Origin: Hortaea werneckii
Lineage: Eukaryota > Ascomycota > Dothideomycetes > Mycosphaerellales > Teratosphaeriaceae
Direction of reading: 5' to 3'
DNA: 64,000 nucleotides
Assembly (NCBI GenBank): GCA_037044905.1
Contig: JBAOKB010000174.1
Coordinates: 186,001 to 250,000, forward strand
Shown: positions 45,201 through 56,513 of the stretch, piece by piece
Numbering within the stretch: position 1 is the stretch's first letter
Layout: the number at the start of each line of letters is the position of its first letter
Translations under genes and position numbers: made by a program
The notes under the pieces: model-generated
What the model saw: only the letters and a program-made list of their open reading frames with translations
What the model was told of the DNA's origin: nothing
Database searches by the model: none

Positions 45201-46935
45201 AAAACAGGCAGATCGGAGGGGCAATAAGCCCAGTATGATATTGCAAGCTGTGGCCGTTGTGGAGGACAATTCCATGTATCGGCCCAGCAGAGAGGTTCGT
45301 CCAGATCCTCTCTTTCATTGATTCTTCGAAAGTCCTTGGAGGGGCTTTGCGAAAAGCGTTTTCGCGAACGCAGAGGTAATGATCTCTTCAGTTATGATCA
45401 TTCCCGTGTAAACAGACGTCGTCCTTCGCGCGGTTCCTCGACAAGTTCAAGTACAATCGCAAGTCGATGACAATCCGTCCGGAATGGATCAAGTCCAAAT
45501 CCAGCTTCGACGGGACTGAGGATCCAGTCTAAATGTCCACGTAGAGGCCCCGCCAGGAAATCGTACTTGCGACCATGGCAGGAGCTATGTCAAGCTCGCC
45601 ACAAGGTCCTCAATCCCAGAAACGGTTCAATGTCTCCGCTGCAGGCTGGCTGTCGCTTACAGCTAATGTGCTTCATCGTGCTTCGCCTTCGCATGCCTTG
45701 ACGCCAAACGAAAGTGAAACAGACAATGAAACGAGAACGAAATACTAAACTCACTTTTCCTTTCTTGCCCTTCTTCTTCTTCCCCGTCGTAGCAAACCCC
45801 CACATATCGTCAGGGTTGGCTTCAGCTGGCGCATCATTGCTACCGCCTCCGAGGTCGACGTTTTCCATCGGCGGTTCTGGTTCGGGAGGAGGCTCTTCAG
45901 GAGCTGGTTCGGGCTCGGGCTCGGGCTCGGGCTCTGCTGCTTTACCCTTCTTCTTCTGCAGTGGGGAATACAAGTTAGCGGGAATGGTCCTCATGGGTCT
46001 CCAAGGGGTTACCCAGAACTCAGGCTCGCCTTGCAGGCTTAGTGGCTGACTCGCCGTAGATAGTCACCAGCCCTACCAAGACCCAAACCACATAGAGCGC
46101 GATATACGTACCTTCTTCTTGCCGCCTACCGGTGCAAAACTGCCCCAGTCATCGATCGGGTCGGGCTCAGGTTCAGCAGGAGGCGGCTCACCGCCAGCTT
46201 CCTCAGCCAGCTTCGCTTCCTCTTCCTCGCGTTTCTTCTCCTCCTCCTCAAACTCTTCAAACGCATTCTTCTTTTTCTTCTTCTTGTTCTTCTTCCCACC
46301 TCCGCTGAACCAATCGTCCTCGGGATTCTCATCGCCGCCTCCGTCGCCGCCGGGTGGATCACCTCCTGCACCATCCCCTGCACCTTCACCACCGCCTTCT
46401 CCGCCACCGTTATCACCCCCTCGCCGCCTCCTGCTCCATCTGCCCCTTCTTCTTTCTTCTCTTCCTCGTCATCATTCCACTTAGCTGCCTGAGCGGCCTT
46501 CTTCTTCTTTTTGTTGGCATATGAGCGTATACCGTCTATGGAATCAAGATCGAGCTTTTCCGAGCCGATACAGGGCAAGAGAGGCTTCAAGCTACCAGCG
46601 TCACAGTACGCAACAGCAGACGTATCTGTGGGAGAGTAATCCGGCGGCAAGTCACTCAGGCTGTCCTCATACGGCGGCGGCGACTGCTGTTCAGGCTGCT
46701 GCAGAGGCCGAATTTGGGCTTTCCAGAGCTCACGAGGCTCCACAGCCTCGGCGGGGAGTTTAAAGGCATCTTTAGACTTGTGCGATCGCTCCCACCAGTC
46801 GCCTAGAGCTCTGATACGGGATCTCAGTCTATCTCGCCGTATGTCACCCCACCCAGTCTTCGGTAGCTGGGTGCCTTGACTGCGCCAGCCGAAGGCAAGA
46901 GGGTCTTCGTTGGAAATCGTAGCTAAAGCTGCCAT
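39279..46935 (-). CDS. Large modular low-complexity protein (Lys-rich / Glu-Pro repeats)
   Basis: Eleven-exon model, about 2,017 residues: 46935-46112, 45955-45755, 44781-44149, 44093-43776, 43714-43547, 43494-43299, 43246-43130, 43076-42907, 42845-42816, 42728-42626, 42567-39279. The N-terminus looks conserved (MAALATISNEDPLAFGWRSQ, KTGWGDIRRDRLRSRIRALG, EPRELWKAQIRPLQ). After it come repeated units of a W/F-G-F-G turn, a lysine block (MSAKDKKKAKKAKKG) and an acidic-proline block (EPEPEPEPEPVVEEPPPPP). The last exon is Ser/Lys-rich, then a long Arg/Glu helix (REGARRAKAMAEEDRVRQED), ending RGSWFKKITGL. Seven frame corrections are inferred: losses at 46416-46420, 44742-44744, 42540-42544, about 42308, 41405-41407 and about 41261, and a gain at 43075-43077. 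With them the total is an exact number of codons. No known function recognised; it may be a cytoplasmic or cortical scaffold. Confidence 0.7.
43299..44093 (-). repeat. Tandemly duplicated symmetric exons 4-6
   Basis: Exons at 44093-43776, 43714-43547 and 43494-43299. All enter in phase 1, and the first two also leave in phase 1. Each has the same order of parts: MSAKDKKKAKKAKKGQ (or AKEKKK), an E/P block, then DxWG(F/L)G. Exon 3 has a similar internal copy near 44300-44360. Phase 1-1 exons can be duplicated without breaking the frame. Confidence 0.75.
44782..45754 (-). other. Unusually long intron (973 nt) in the repeat gene
   Basis: Donor GTGAGT at 45754 and acceptor CTAG before 44781 in the current model. 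I found no module-like exon inside. It is more than ten times the usual intron here, so it could instead separate two genes, hide an unseen exon, or carry an insertion. Confidence 0.45.
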
Positions 46936-48406
46936 GGCAGGCACGGGAACTGACACTATCGGGGATCGGCAAGGCTGGGATCATGGAAGGCGAGCAATTG
47001 CCGAGACTCTCTGGAGGGTGTCGGGGAGCAATCGGGAGGGTTTCGTGGATAGGAATTCGCTTTCGGTGGAAGTGAGGAATTGCGTATCAGAGTAGCTTGG
47101 TGAAGTTGTAGCCTGTCCAATTCCAGACCTTGCGCAGGCGAACCCCCTGCGTTTTTCCAATGTGTATCAAGCCGCCAATCGGTTTGCCGAGAGTTCAGCC
47201 AACGGCGCGACAACAACCAAAGTCCATGCCGTTGTTATCTTATCACCCGCCCCGACTATAGCAGCGACCCGCGCGTAGGGGGGTTGCTCAGGATTGGAGT
47301 GGTAGTGAGAGGTCTGTCCGAATCGAGAACAAGCAGACTAGGATGATATACCACAGAGCCGGCGGCCAGGTTGTTGACGTGTCTACAGGAAGAGTTTTCG
47401 AGACCGATGAAACGAGGCAAGAAAAAGAGCAGGCCAGCGACGGGACTCCCGCTCCCTTCATGCATCAACTAAACACACAACAACACACTACTGCTGCTAC
47501 TGACCTACCTCATGCACGCTGCAATTCTGTGCTGGGAGCTGTGTGGGGAGGCAAGGAAAAAAAGCCACCGCATTACGCAGGGCACAAAGCCAGGGAAGCC
47601 CGCTGGCACCTCTGCTCACCGCTACATCTCGGGGGATGTGATTGCTGGGAAAGCCGAGCGAGGTGCATGCATGCAGGCTCTGGCTGCCGCGCCAACAGCA
47701 GTTCGCTCGCATTCTAGTCGAACCTAACACACCCTGCACGCACCGTGGTCTCTCGGAGGCTACTGCAGCTCTACTGTACCTTTTCACCCTACGCACCCTA
47801 CGCTTGTTGGACATCTTCCTTGACATTTCCCACTCGACACCTTCATCCCATCCACTCACATCCGACCCCCACATCCACTCGCAGACCCCTTCCCGCCCGC
47901 CCGCGCATCTCGGGAGCACCAATCGGGCACGAACTGGGCCGCCGACTCCACGCTGCTGCTGCTGCTGCTTGGAAAGTGGGCTTGGCCAGGCGTTACCGCT
48001 ACACTGACGACGACGACGACGACAACGATGATGATGATGATGATGAAGTTGATCGATAGTTGACGGCGCCAGATTGACGGGATCGGGTCGTCACAAGAAG
48101 CACGACACCAACCTGACACCCATGGCGCCATACTTGCCTTACCGCCTGCCAAACTATAGTGGCCTTTCATCTGCCGACTCTAGAAGCTGCTGCCGGGTAC
48201 TCTGGGTGCAAGGACTGCCGGGAGAAAACCCAACGTGACTCTCATCCTTTTTTATAGCCTCGTCCACACTGCTTCTTGTCTGTATGTCTGCTAGGGTTTG
48301 AATCTACGGAGCTCACCACTGAGTATCTTGAAAAAAAAAGGAAAGCCCATCGCTACTGAACGGCCTGCCCATCCTACAGTATAAAGGATTCTTTACATTC
48401 CCAAAT
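46936..48406. other. Intergenic, 1.5 kb
   Basis: Promoter of the repeat gene on the left and 3' flank of the VPS9-type gene on the right. ORFs at 47343-48170 are short and lack domains. It contains the triplet repeat at 48005-48048. Confidence 0.5.
48005..48048. repeat. GAC/GAT triplet microsatellite
   Basis: Five to six GAC units, one AAC, then six GAT units. Not inside a supported coding region. Confidence 0.85.
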
Positions 48407-51400
48407 TCAACTAGTACATACACCCTTCCCTCCCCTCCCCTCCCAAAATCCCATCCATCCCTTCCAGCGTTCATCACAACGCAGACGGCGGAGCGAAACC
48501 TTCGTAATCTCCCTCATCGCCCTACGCATCCCCTCCAACCGCGCCCGTTCCCGCGTAATATTATCCTTAGCGAACTTCCTCAGCATCGCTTTCCCGCCCT
48601 GACATGCTCGTCCTGCCACGCCGCCAGCTCGCTCGCGACCGTCTGCTGCGTATACCGTAGCTCGCAACCGAGGGCGTCGAGTTCCGCGCGGGCTTTGGCG
48701 GCCTTCTCCCATGCCTCCGTCGCCGTGGCTTTCTTGGCGTCCTCGAAGAGCCCGATGTTGGGTGTCCAGCGGTTCGAGCGCGAGACGGAGCCGTTGGCCC
48801 GGTCGATGTTGCGTTGGGCTTGGTTCATGCTGCCGATGAGGTATGCAGGCCGGTTGAGCGCGGTCTGGATCGCGGTGCTGGAGGACTGGATGCCGTGGAG
48901 GTTGTAGTAGAGGCCTGCCCATGGCGATGCTTCGGTGGGGACCAGAGCTTTCGTGAAGCGTTCGAAGGCCACGCCGTACGCTGGCGGGAGGAACATCAGG
49001 GTGGAAAGTCTTGATGTCGCCAGCGTGAGGGCTTCGTGGAAGTCGTTGTACGACATCCGCTGCCGGTTGACTGATCGGATGCCCTTTCTGACTGCCTGGG
49101 TCACGCCTCGGACTTGTTCTTTAGCATGGACGACGAAGTTCTCGACTTCTTGTGTGTCTGCTACCGGCTCGTAGTCGTCCTTGACATTTCCACTCGGGCT
49201 TCGGCTTTGCGCTTGCTGCGCTCCGCAAGCATGGTAGCATCAAGCTCTGGCATTAAAAAGAACTCCCAGACCAATTCATGGACAGAAAAGGTCCCATGGG
49301 TCAGCAAGTTCCGGAAGAAGTTGTCCAACCTGAGCTGTGTGTCCCGTAAGATAGCTCGCGAAGGTTTCGATGGAATAAGAAAAGGTGAGGGCAGGTTGAA
49401 GTGCGTTGGCAGCCAGGAGGCAGGGCACTCCGTGCTCAGCCATTCAGCCAGGTTCTGGAAATCTTGCACTGAGCGCCTGCAGGTCGAGACGGTAATGGAA
49501 CCATTGGCATTCGGGGCACCCGATTTGAGCACGAAACGTATTGTTGCGTCCTCGACGAAGAAGGATCGTACCACCGTAGTAATACGACCATCCTTTCCAG
49601 GTGCGGTAGACAACAAGAACCAGGTCATCAATTCGATTGCGAACATCATCGTCCTTGGCCAGTTCGACCGCACTCAGGCCACGCATGTCCTTTAGCGTCA
49701 TATCCACCCTCGGATCGCCGAACAGGGCACGTACTAGATCGATCCGGCCATATTTGCTCCCGACCATCAGCGGCGTGAAACGTTTGTCGTTGGCAGCGTT
49801 GACATCCGAGTCACACTTGCGCAGCAATCTCAAAGTGAGAGGCGTATCGCTGACAATGTGCAACAGGGTGTTGCCTTTGCGTCGATATGATCGTCCAGAT
49901 GCAAAGGCTCGCCGTCACCCTGCGAGGCGGCGGCAAGCGATATCGCATTATCCACCATCCGATGATACTCGGAATGGTCATACGACCGACAAAGAGCGAA
50001 GAGCGGAGTCTGCCCGTTCTTATCTTTTAGCCGCCATGGAACCTTCTTGCCAAACCGCTGGATCAGGCGAGGTTGGTTGAAGAGATAATGGGCTACGCAG
50101 CGACCTTTGGCGTCTGCTGCTTGAGGTAACGTTGGAGCTGCTCTTCATCTGCATGCTTTCAATGAAACCCAGCAGCTCGTCTGTCATTGACCGATCGCCG
50201 GACTGGACAGCCGCACTCAGCAACGTGGTGCCTTCGTTATTGACATCGTCCAGGACGAAGTCAGCGCGGAAGTGTGCCGGCAACGATAGCAAGAACCTAA
50301 GAACCTTCTTCTGTCCAGCCTCAACAGCCATCATCAAGATGGAATTGCCCTCCAAATCTTGCGTCTGCGCAAGTTTATCGCTAGACAGGTCTCCGCTAGT
50401 GGCAGAGGTGCTGAAGTTCGAGTCGACGCTCATATGCCGGGAGTGAGATCGAGACGAGTAGCCTGAAGAGACAGATTGGCTGCGTGGTAGTGCTGCCATG
50501 GAAACACGCTTTTTGACTTTGCCCGAGGCTTGTTCCGGTGGAGGCGTAGGGGGCTTTTGGAACGGGAAAGACATGACCTAATGAGCCATTGACAGCAGCA
50601 AAGTCAGGTCTGCTCTCGCCCAAAGGATCTTCGCTTCGATTTTGCATTTCGCCAAGCATACTTTCCTCGTCAGAAGATGAGTCTCCATCCATCGCTGCGG
50701 CGGATTCAACATTTGATACATCTCCAACATTAGGCTGTAAGATTGCGTCCAGTGACTGCAGGTCTCCTTCCTTTGCTGCTTGCCACAGCCGGCGGTTACG
50801 CTTGCTTACTTTCCTTAGGCCGGAAGAAGCACTGGACAGGTGCATGAGAACTGCTTCAAGAGTCGCCAGGGCATACCCTTGCTCGCCGCTTTCCACCTCG
50901 TCCGTGAAAATGAAGTATCGCATGTACAGGAGACGCGAATGGAGATGGCGAACCCCACTACGAATGACGACGATTAGCAGCATAGACACGAGAATATCAG
51001 CATTGACCGTGAAAACTGCCGCTGGCTTGTCATCTCCATCATCTTCGCTCGCGTCGTCCTCAGGCACCTCCGTGATAACCTTTTGGGTCAAGAGCAGGAT
51101 CTCCAGCATCTCCTGCGGACTGCTCGCCACCCCCATTTTGCGAAAAGCTCGACACCTTTCATCAACCTGGCAGTCAGTTCCCGTTTGCCCTTGGGGCCTT
51201 CGTCAAAAGGAATCCCGACTTGTGCGATATCCACGTCGGTCATCTTCCGGATCTTCGACTCCAGATCGCTGTCGTCGGCTTTGCGGATCGTGCAAACTTT
51301 CGGGAAAAGCGTCTGATCGTGGACTTGCTCGGCGATGTAACGCTCTATCATGCGCTCGACTACAGGCCCAGTAAGCTCTGTGTTTGCGCCGAGGAGCGAA

Positions 51401-52317
51401 AGCTGTTGCTGGTCGATCTTCTGGAATAGCTGGATTGCTGCAACGACCGCCGTCTCCAGCGAAGTCCGCATCGCTTCTTCTTCCGGCTCCAGCTCGATCG
51501 AACTCGGGGGCAGTGTGCCGCTACCAGATGATAAGGACTTTAGCGATGAGACCGAACTGCTCATCGATGGGGTTGATTGCGCGGAGCTGACCGATGAGCG
51601 ACGAGATTGTCGCTTCTGCACTGGCCTATCGTTGGCGGCTATGAAGTCTCGTATGGTTCGTTCTAAGCTTCCCTGCAGCTGTCGCGAGATCATTGGGAAT
51701 TGGTTCAGCAGGTCTCCAAAGTTCTTGACTTCCTTCTTTCTTGGCGGCAAGGGCGGACTGGACAAGTCTCCTGAAGTCGTGTCTGACGCTTCTGCAAAAA
51801 GCCTCCTTCGCTCTTTACTCGGCTCATCGCTGATAACAGCCGGGACGATCGGCGTTGGCTGGTATGATCCTACGAGTGGTCGCGAGATGTAGTAGATCAG
51901 CCATTGCTGTCCATCGGCCGCATCCGGATAGTAGATAGCATCTTGTAGCAACTGGGCCTGATTGAGGGTCTTGAAGCCCTTATTTGAATATGCGAAAGTG
52001 TCTTTGATGACTACTGTCCGGCCGTTGATTGTAGGATATTGCTTCGCCCGAGCCTTGTTCTCACGCATGTTGGTGCCATCTCTTGCTCCACTCCCAGCCG
52101 GTGCCGTGCCCCCCGGGACTCGCAAAACATGACTAGCCAGGAAGTCTTCGGTGCCAGCGAGCTCAGCGTATGGCAGGTTCGTTTCGCGGTCTTTGGAGTT
52201 GAGCAGGACATCGGTGGTGGGGACGAGTAAGATGTGGTGTTGAATCGGCGAGCATTGCAACGGGAGCGCACTTCGAAAGAAGGCGCGCAGGAAAGGATTA
52301 AGCGGTTGTGGAGGCAT
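48407..52317 (-). CDS. VPS9-ankyrin-PX protein (putative Rab5-type exchange factor)
   Basis: Start ATG 52317 (MPPQPLNPFLRAFFRSALPL). Domain order: N-terminal region; Ser-rich linker (SSVSSAQSTPSMSSSVSSLK); VPS9 domain around 51450-50850 (ERMIERYIAEQVHDQTLFPK, LFAKMGVASSPQEMLEILLL, VNADILVSMLLIVVIRSGVR). Next come ankyrin repeats (DLEGNSILMMAVEAGQKKVL, NEGTTLLSAAVQSG, DKNGQTPLFALCRS, NTLLHIVSDTPLTLRLLRKC, DKRFTPLMVGSKYGRIDLVR). A PX-like domain has ATIRFVLKSGAPN and RRSVQDFQNLAEWLSTECP. The C-terminus is a coiled coil. VPS9 domains activate Rab5/Vps21 GTPases at endosomes, and PX binds phosphoinositides. Inferred losses: 51136-51139, 49874-49875, about 49183, 48597-48599. Gains: near 50569, 50114 and 49620. 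No intron is needed. Confidence 0.8.
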
Positions 52318-54131
52318 CCAGGGTGGCAGGAAATACGGTCGCTCTGATGAGTACAGTACTTTAAGGTCGCACGATCATGGCGCTCAGGAAGGAGCCTTAT
52401 CAGCGGCCTGACACTGTCGCCTGTTCGTCAAGACGGTGCTTGAGGCCCGACGAATAAGCTGAGATGATCAAGGCGTCGTCTTCTTTGTCAGGCTGCAACC
52501 GATCATGAAGTGCACTTGTAATGAGCCTTGAGCAATCTCGCAATACCGGCTCGCACCTAATAACAGACTTGACGCCGACGTTTCATAGAAGCAGACACGA
52601 CTCAACAGCAACAGCATACAATATGTCCTAGGCACAGTACCTGTTCACGCTCCCCAGCTCAGCACGCGCACATCCGCATCCCCAAGCCAGAAAGCGGCCG
52701 CCATGATGAAAGTCCCGCTCGCGTGGAACACCAGCGCCGGACCGCTCGGCCCGTCCAACAGCTGCGCAGCTGTAAGGTGCAGTGTGACACATGAAAGTCG
52801 GCCACCTCTAAAAGCAATCGACCTTCCCTAAACTTCACCATCAGGATAAAAGTCGTTACCACCTCAAGATCCTTCGCTCGTCCCCCCAAAACCCGGTGCC
52901 GAAACACCATCTGGGTCCTGTCTGTCAACTTTCCAGCCAGGTTGTGCCATACATGAGAACGCCAATAGATTCGTTGTAGCACGCAATCCCGAGCTCATCT
53001 AGAGTGGCCCTGCTGTCTGGCCAGCAGGGAGTTCATGAGGACGGAGAGTGCATGGCTCTGAAGCGTCAGAGAGCGTTGCAACGAGTGAAACACATCAAGG
53101 CGAGGCACTGTACCGAGAAATAACATGGACGAGAAGAGCTGCCGACCATGCCACGAGTGGATTTCGGACGGCTCGCCTGCTCTGCTTCGCCTCGCGCGTT
53201 CGGGCAGAAGAAGTTCGGGTGTGCCTTGAGATGCTGCGCTCCTTGGTCCCCTATTTTGAAAAAGGCTCCTCTCGCATACCCATCGGACATGTCCAAATGC
53301 TATGACTTGTCTGGTTTGCGAAGATGCTTAGATTAAAAACTCGGCTGGATGATGGAGTTTGTCTGGCACATGCTGAGCGGCCTCAGCCTCTGTCCCTAGC
53401 GATTCCGGAAGCCTTAAGCCCATTTTGAAGGCTATGTCTCATAAGATGTCTTTTGCTAGACTGTGACAGTGGCTGGAATTTGGGCTAACATTTTTTATGT
53501 TTGTTTTTTTTGCTGCAACTGAAGTTCGCAGAACATTGTTAGGGAACGTGGAGCAAAAAGTGTCCCTCCATGTTGCTTCTTCTCTTCCGATCTTGCACGC
53601 CAGAGATTCGAGCCTAGCTCAGACAGGAGCCGTCGCCTGCTCTCGTTCCCGTCAAGCTCGTGCCTTTGGAATGTCAGCATTTCTCTCCCAACAGGGGTGA
53701 GAGCAGACTCGAGAGGAGAAGGGTTCTTGAGTGCGCATGCGGCGCAAATCTTATTGGGGTTGGGTTTCATCTATGCCATAGTCCATCGTACAGCAAGCAT
53801 CTCGTCTTTTGACTAATGCTACGGAGGGTAGAGTGGTGCTTTTGCCTTGAGGCAGCTGCATCATTGCTCATTTATTGCCACTGGTAAGCGGAGCAAGTTG
53901 GGAGCTTCCAGCTAGCAGCCCTCAGCGCTGTCTTGTACCTCCACTTCTCACAAAGGCATGCGCAAGAGGCGCAGGCGTGCAAGCCGGTCGACCGGCACCC
54001 ACGCGATTCCGTCTCAATTTCCAACACTGGCGTGGCATCTTTCGCTTCACATCACTCGTTGCAGGCGAGTGGAGAAAGTCTCGGACGTATCTCCCCACGA
54101 TTCCTTCAGATTCCACCTTAGAAAATCTTGC
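52318..54131. other. Intergenic, 1.8 kb, possible coding remnant at 52630-52990
   Basis: Mostly no signal. On the minus strand, 52982-52659 is open (DLEVVTTFILMVKFREGRLL, LEVADFHVSHCTL), and a second frame continues with LLDGPSGPALVFHASGTFIM to a stop near 52650, as if one base were missing near 52767. I do not recognise the family and there is no clear start, so I do not call a gene. Confidence 0.35.
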
Positions 54132-54636
54132 TCATCCGCCCCGCTTGAGTATACCCTCGATATGCTCAGTACTGTTCTTGTACGTCTGCTCCAGATACTG
54201 CAGCTTCTTATCCAGATTCGCCAGTTCCTTCTTACAGTCCTCGGCTTCCTTGTCCTGCTTCTTCTGCACATCGGGAATACTCGTGCCTACAAACCTGTTT
54301 CTGCTGTCAGCCACACCATACGCCACTTCATAGTTTCTTCTTGGACAGAACAATGCTCCGTCCATCCCCACATACATCTTTCCGACTCCATCGTAGACCG
54401 GGGTCAGGGATGGAAGATCTGACAGCTCTTTGTTGGACAGTTGGAGTTTGCGCTCCTCGCGCTTCTTGCTCGCGATCTGGGCACGTACGATGTTGAGCTG
54501 CTGTTCGGCGAAGGCGGCTTTGGAGGAGATTTCTTGTAGGAGCTTGGAAGTCGTGAGCAACCTATGCGTGATGGATGTGTCGGAGGGTGGAAAAATGAAT
54601 GCGTACCTGCTGCAGCTTCTCATTTGGGATGGCCAT
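54132..54636 (-). CDS. Prefoldin subunit 1
   Basis: Three exons: 54636-54607 (MAIPNEKLQQ), 54542-54376 and 54294-54132, 119 residues, the usual length. Introns: 54543-54606 (GTACGC..TTCCAAG) and 54295-54375 (GTATGT..GCTGACAGCAGAAACAG). The second is a multiple of three and has no stop, so an unspliced reading looks open, but removing it gives GKMFVGTSIPDV, the expected beta-hairpin region. Helices on either side: LLQEISSKAAFAEQQLNIVR and KELANLDKKLQYLEQTYKNS. It forms part of the hexameric cytosolic prefoldin chaperone that passes nascent actin and tubulin to CCT. Confidence 0.9.
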
Positions 54637-55154
54637 TTTCAATTTCCAGAGCGCGAGTAGAAGAAAATACTCAAAGGTGATCAGTAGCTAGTAGAATACT
54701 TCACCTTTGGTGCTGGATTGACTAGGGCGATCACATGCCGCAGGGGTTTGTGTAACGTTCAGCGCAGCCCAGCCCAGCGTGTGCACGTGCAAGCGGGGCA
54801 GGCAAAAGAGCCGGGGGGTTCGGGATGACGTGCCGGAAGGCTTGAACCCGACTGTCTGATCCTGAATCCTGACCTGCAGCTCGGAGCTTGGGAAGTTTGT
54901 CAAGCGAAGCAATCCTCCCGATTCTTTCTTGGTTTTTTTTGTGCTTGCTCGCCGGATGCTTGTCTATGTACAAGGTGTTACATGCTGTGTGAGAGTGGCC
55001 TGCCAGGTACCGGACGTTGAAAACAACCCATAGTACCGCCGACACAATCTCAGCACTTCCGGGAGTCTTGAACGGGTTATAGATATTCATCTCCCATTGG
55101 ACTTGCGTCAGGCAGCTCTCTTTTGCTGTCCTGCAGCAGAAGACAGACATAGCG
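54637..55154. other. Divergent promoter of prefoldin 1 and ceramidase genes
   Basis: About 520 bp between two outward-facing genes. No motif I can defend. Confidence 0.5.
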
Positions 55155-56277
55155 ATGCCTTCATGGCTCCCATCCATTCCCTACCCGCCCGCCCGCGATG
55201 ACGGTTACTGGGCCCCCATAACTAGCACCCTGGATTGGTGCGAAGAGGTCAGTCTGGTCGTTTACAACACCTCTACCACCCCAACCCCATAACTGACATG
55301 AGACGAACAGAATTATTATGCAACCCCCTACTCCGCCGAAATCGTCAACACCCTCACCAACCTCCTCTTCGTCTACCTCGCCTTCAAAGGCATGTACTCC
55401 TGCCTCAAGCACGACCACGACCGCATCTTCCTCATCACCTTCGCCGGCTACCTGCTCGTCGGCACCGGCTCCTTCGCCTTCCACTCCACGCTCAAATACC
55501 CGATGCAGCTGGTCGACGAGCTCTCGATGATCTACACCACCTGCCTCATGTTCTGGGCCACCTTCTCGCACACCCGCGCCCACCCGGTCCCGCTCCTGCT
55601 CGGCCTCTTCACCGTCGCCCTGGCCGTCTTCATCACCGCCTACTACCACTACCTCCAGGACCCGACTTTCCACCAAAACGCCTACGCCATCTTGACCGCG
55701 CTTGTGTTGCTGCGGAGTATGTACGTCATGGAGCTGAACCTGCGGCCCTACTTCAGCAGGAGACACATTGTGCATAAACGGCTGGAGAAGGCGGAGGTGC
55801 TCAGCGAGAAGGAGAAGTGGAGGAGAAGCGGAAGGATGTCCGGGACCAGGTCATCGTCGCCCAGATGTGGGTCATGATTGCGTTCGGCCTGAGCGTCTTC
55901 CTCGGCGGGTTCGCAATCTGGAATCTCGATAATGCGTATTGCTCGACCCTGCGACGGTGGAGGCACGAGATAGGCCTGCCGTGGGGCATTTTGCTAGAGG
56001 GTCATGGGTGGTGGCATCTTATGACCGGATACGGTGCCTATTTCTACATTGTAAGTCTTGGTCGTGTCCATTGCCCCTCTGCCGTTGTAGTAAACCAGAT
56101 GCTAACTGGGCTTTCTCTCCGCAGGTTTGGGGTGTTTGGCTTCGTCACTGCCTGAATGGGAAGCAGGATGAATACGACATGATCTGGCCGAGCTGGTTTT
56201 CAGCCCCGGTTGTTGTGAAACGCGCGGCGCCACCTAGTCTTGCTGAGATGAATGGCGATACGAAGAAAGCGAGATAG
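55155..56277 (+). CDS. Alkaline ceramidase (YPC1/YDC1-like)
   Basis: Three exons: 55155-55247, 55311-56050 and 56125-56277. Start MPSWLPSIPYPPARDDGYW, then STLDWCEENYYATPYSAEIV, the typical family opening. Seven membrane helices are visible (NTLTNLLFVYLAFKGMYSCL, LITFAGYLLVGTGSFAFHST and others). Metal-binding residues: FHSTLKYPMQLVDELS (Ser, His, Asp) and GHGWWHLMTGYG (His pair). Reaction: hydrolysis of phytoceramide or dihydroceramide to sphingoid base and fatty acid in ER/Golgi membranes. One base is missing near 55814 (KEK..EEKRKDVRDQ). With it, exon 2 is exactly 247 codons, which supports both the splice sites and the error. Confidence 0.9.
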
Positions 56278-56513
56278 TGCATAGCGCTGTTTGACAATTA
56301 GACGCGAAAAACATAGATGATAGATATGTGGGCACAATGTCTAAGCAGGAGATGTGCTTGTGATACCCCTGTATGAATGAGACGTGTTCATTGTGAAAAT
56401 GTATGAGTTCTTAGGCTGCGCACAATCTGCTGTGCTTAAGCGCTGAAACGGCGGTATGGCTCTTTCGAGCCTGTCCTTGAATGGAGGCACGAATTGAGTC
56501 CCGCACCTCCAGG

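Noticed and set aside
54295..54375. Extra 27-residue insert in prefoldin 1
   Set aside because: It has GTATGT, CTGAC and CAG signals; removal restores the family pattern and length.
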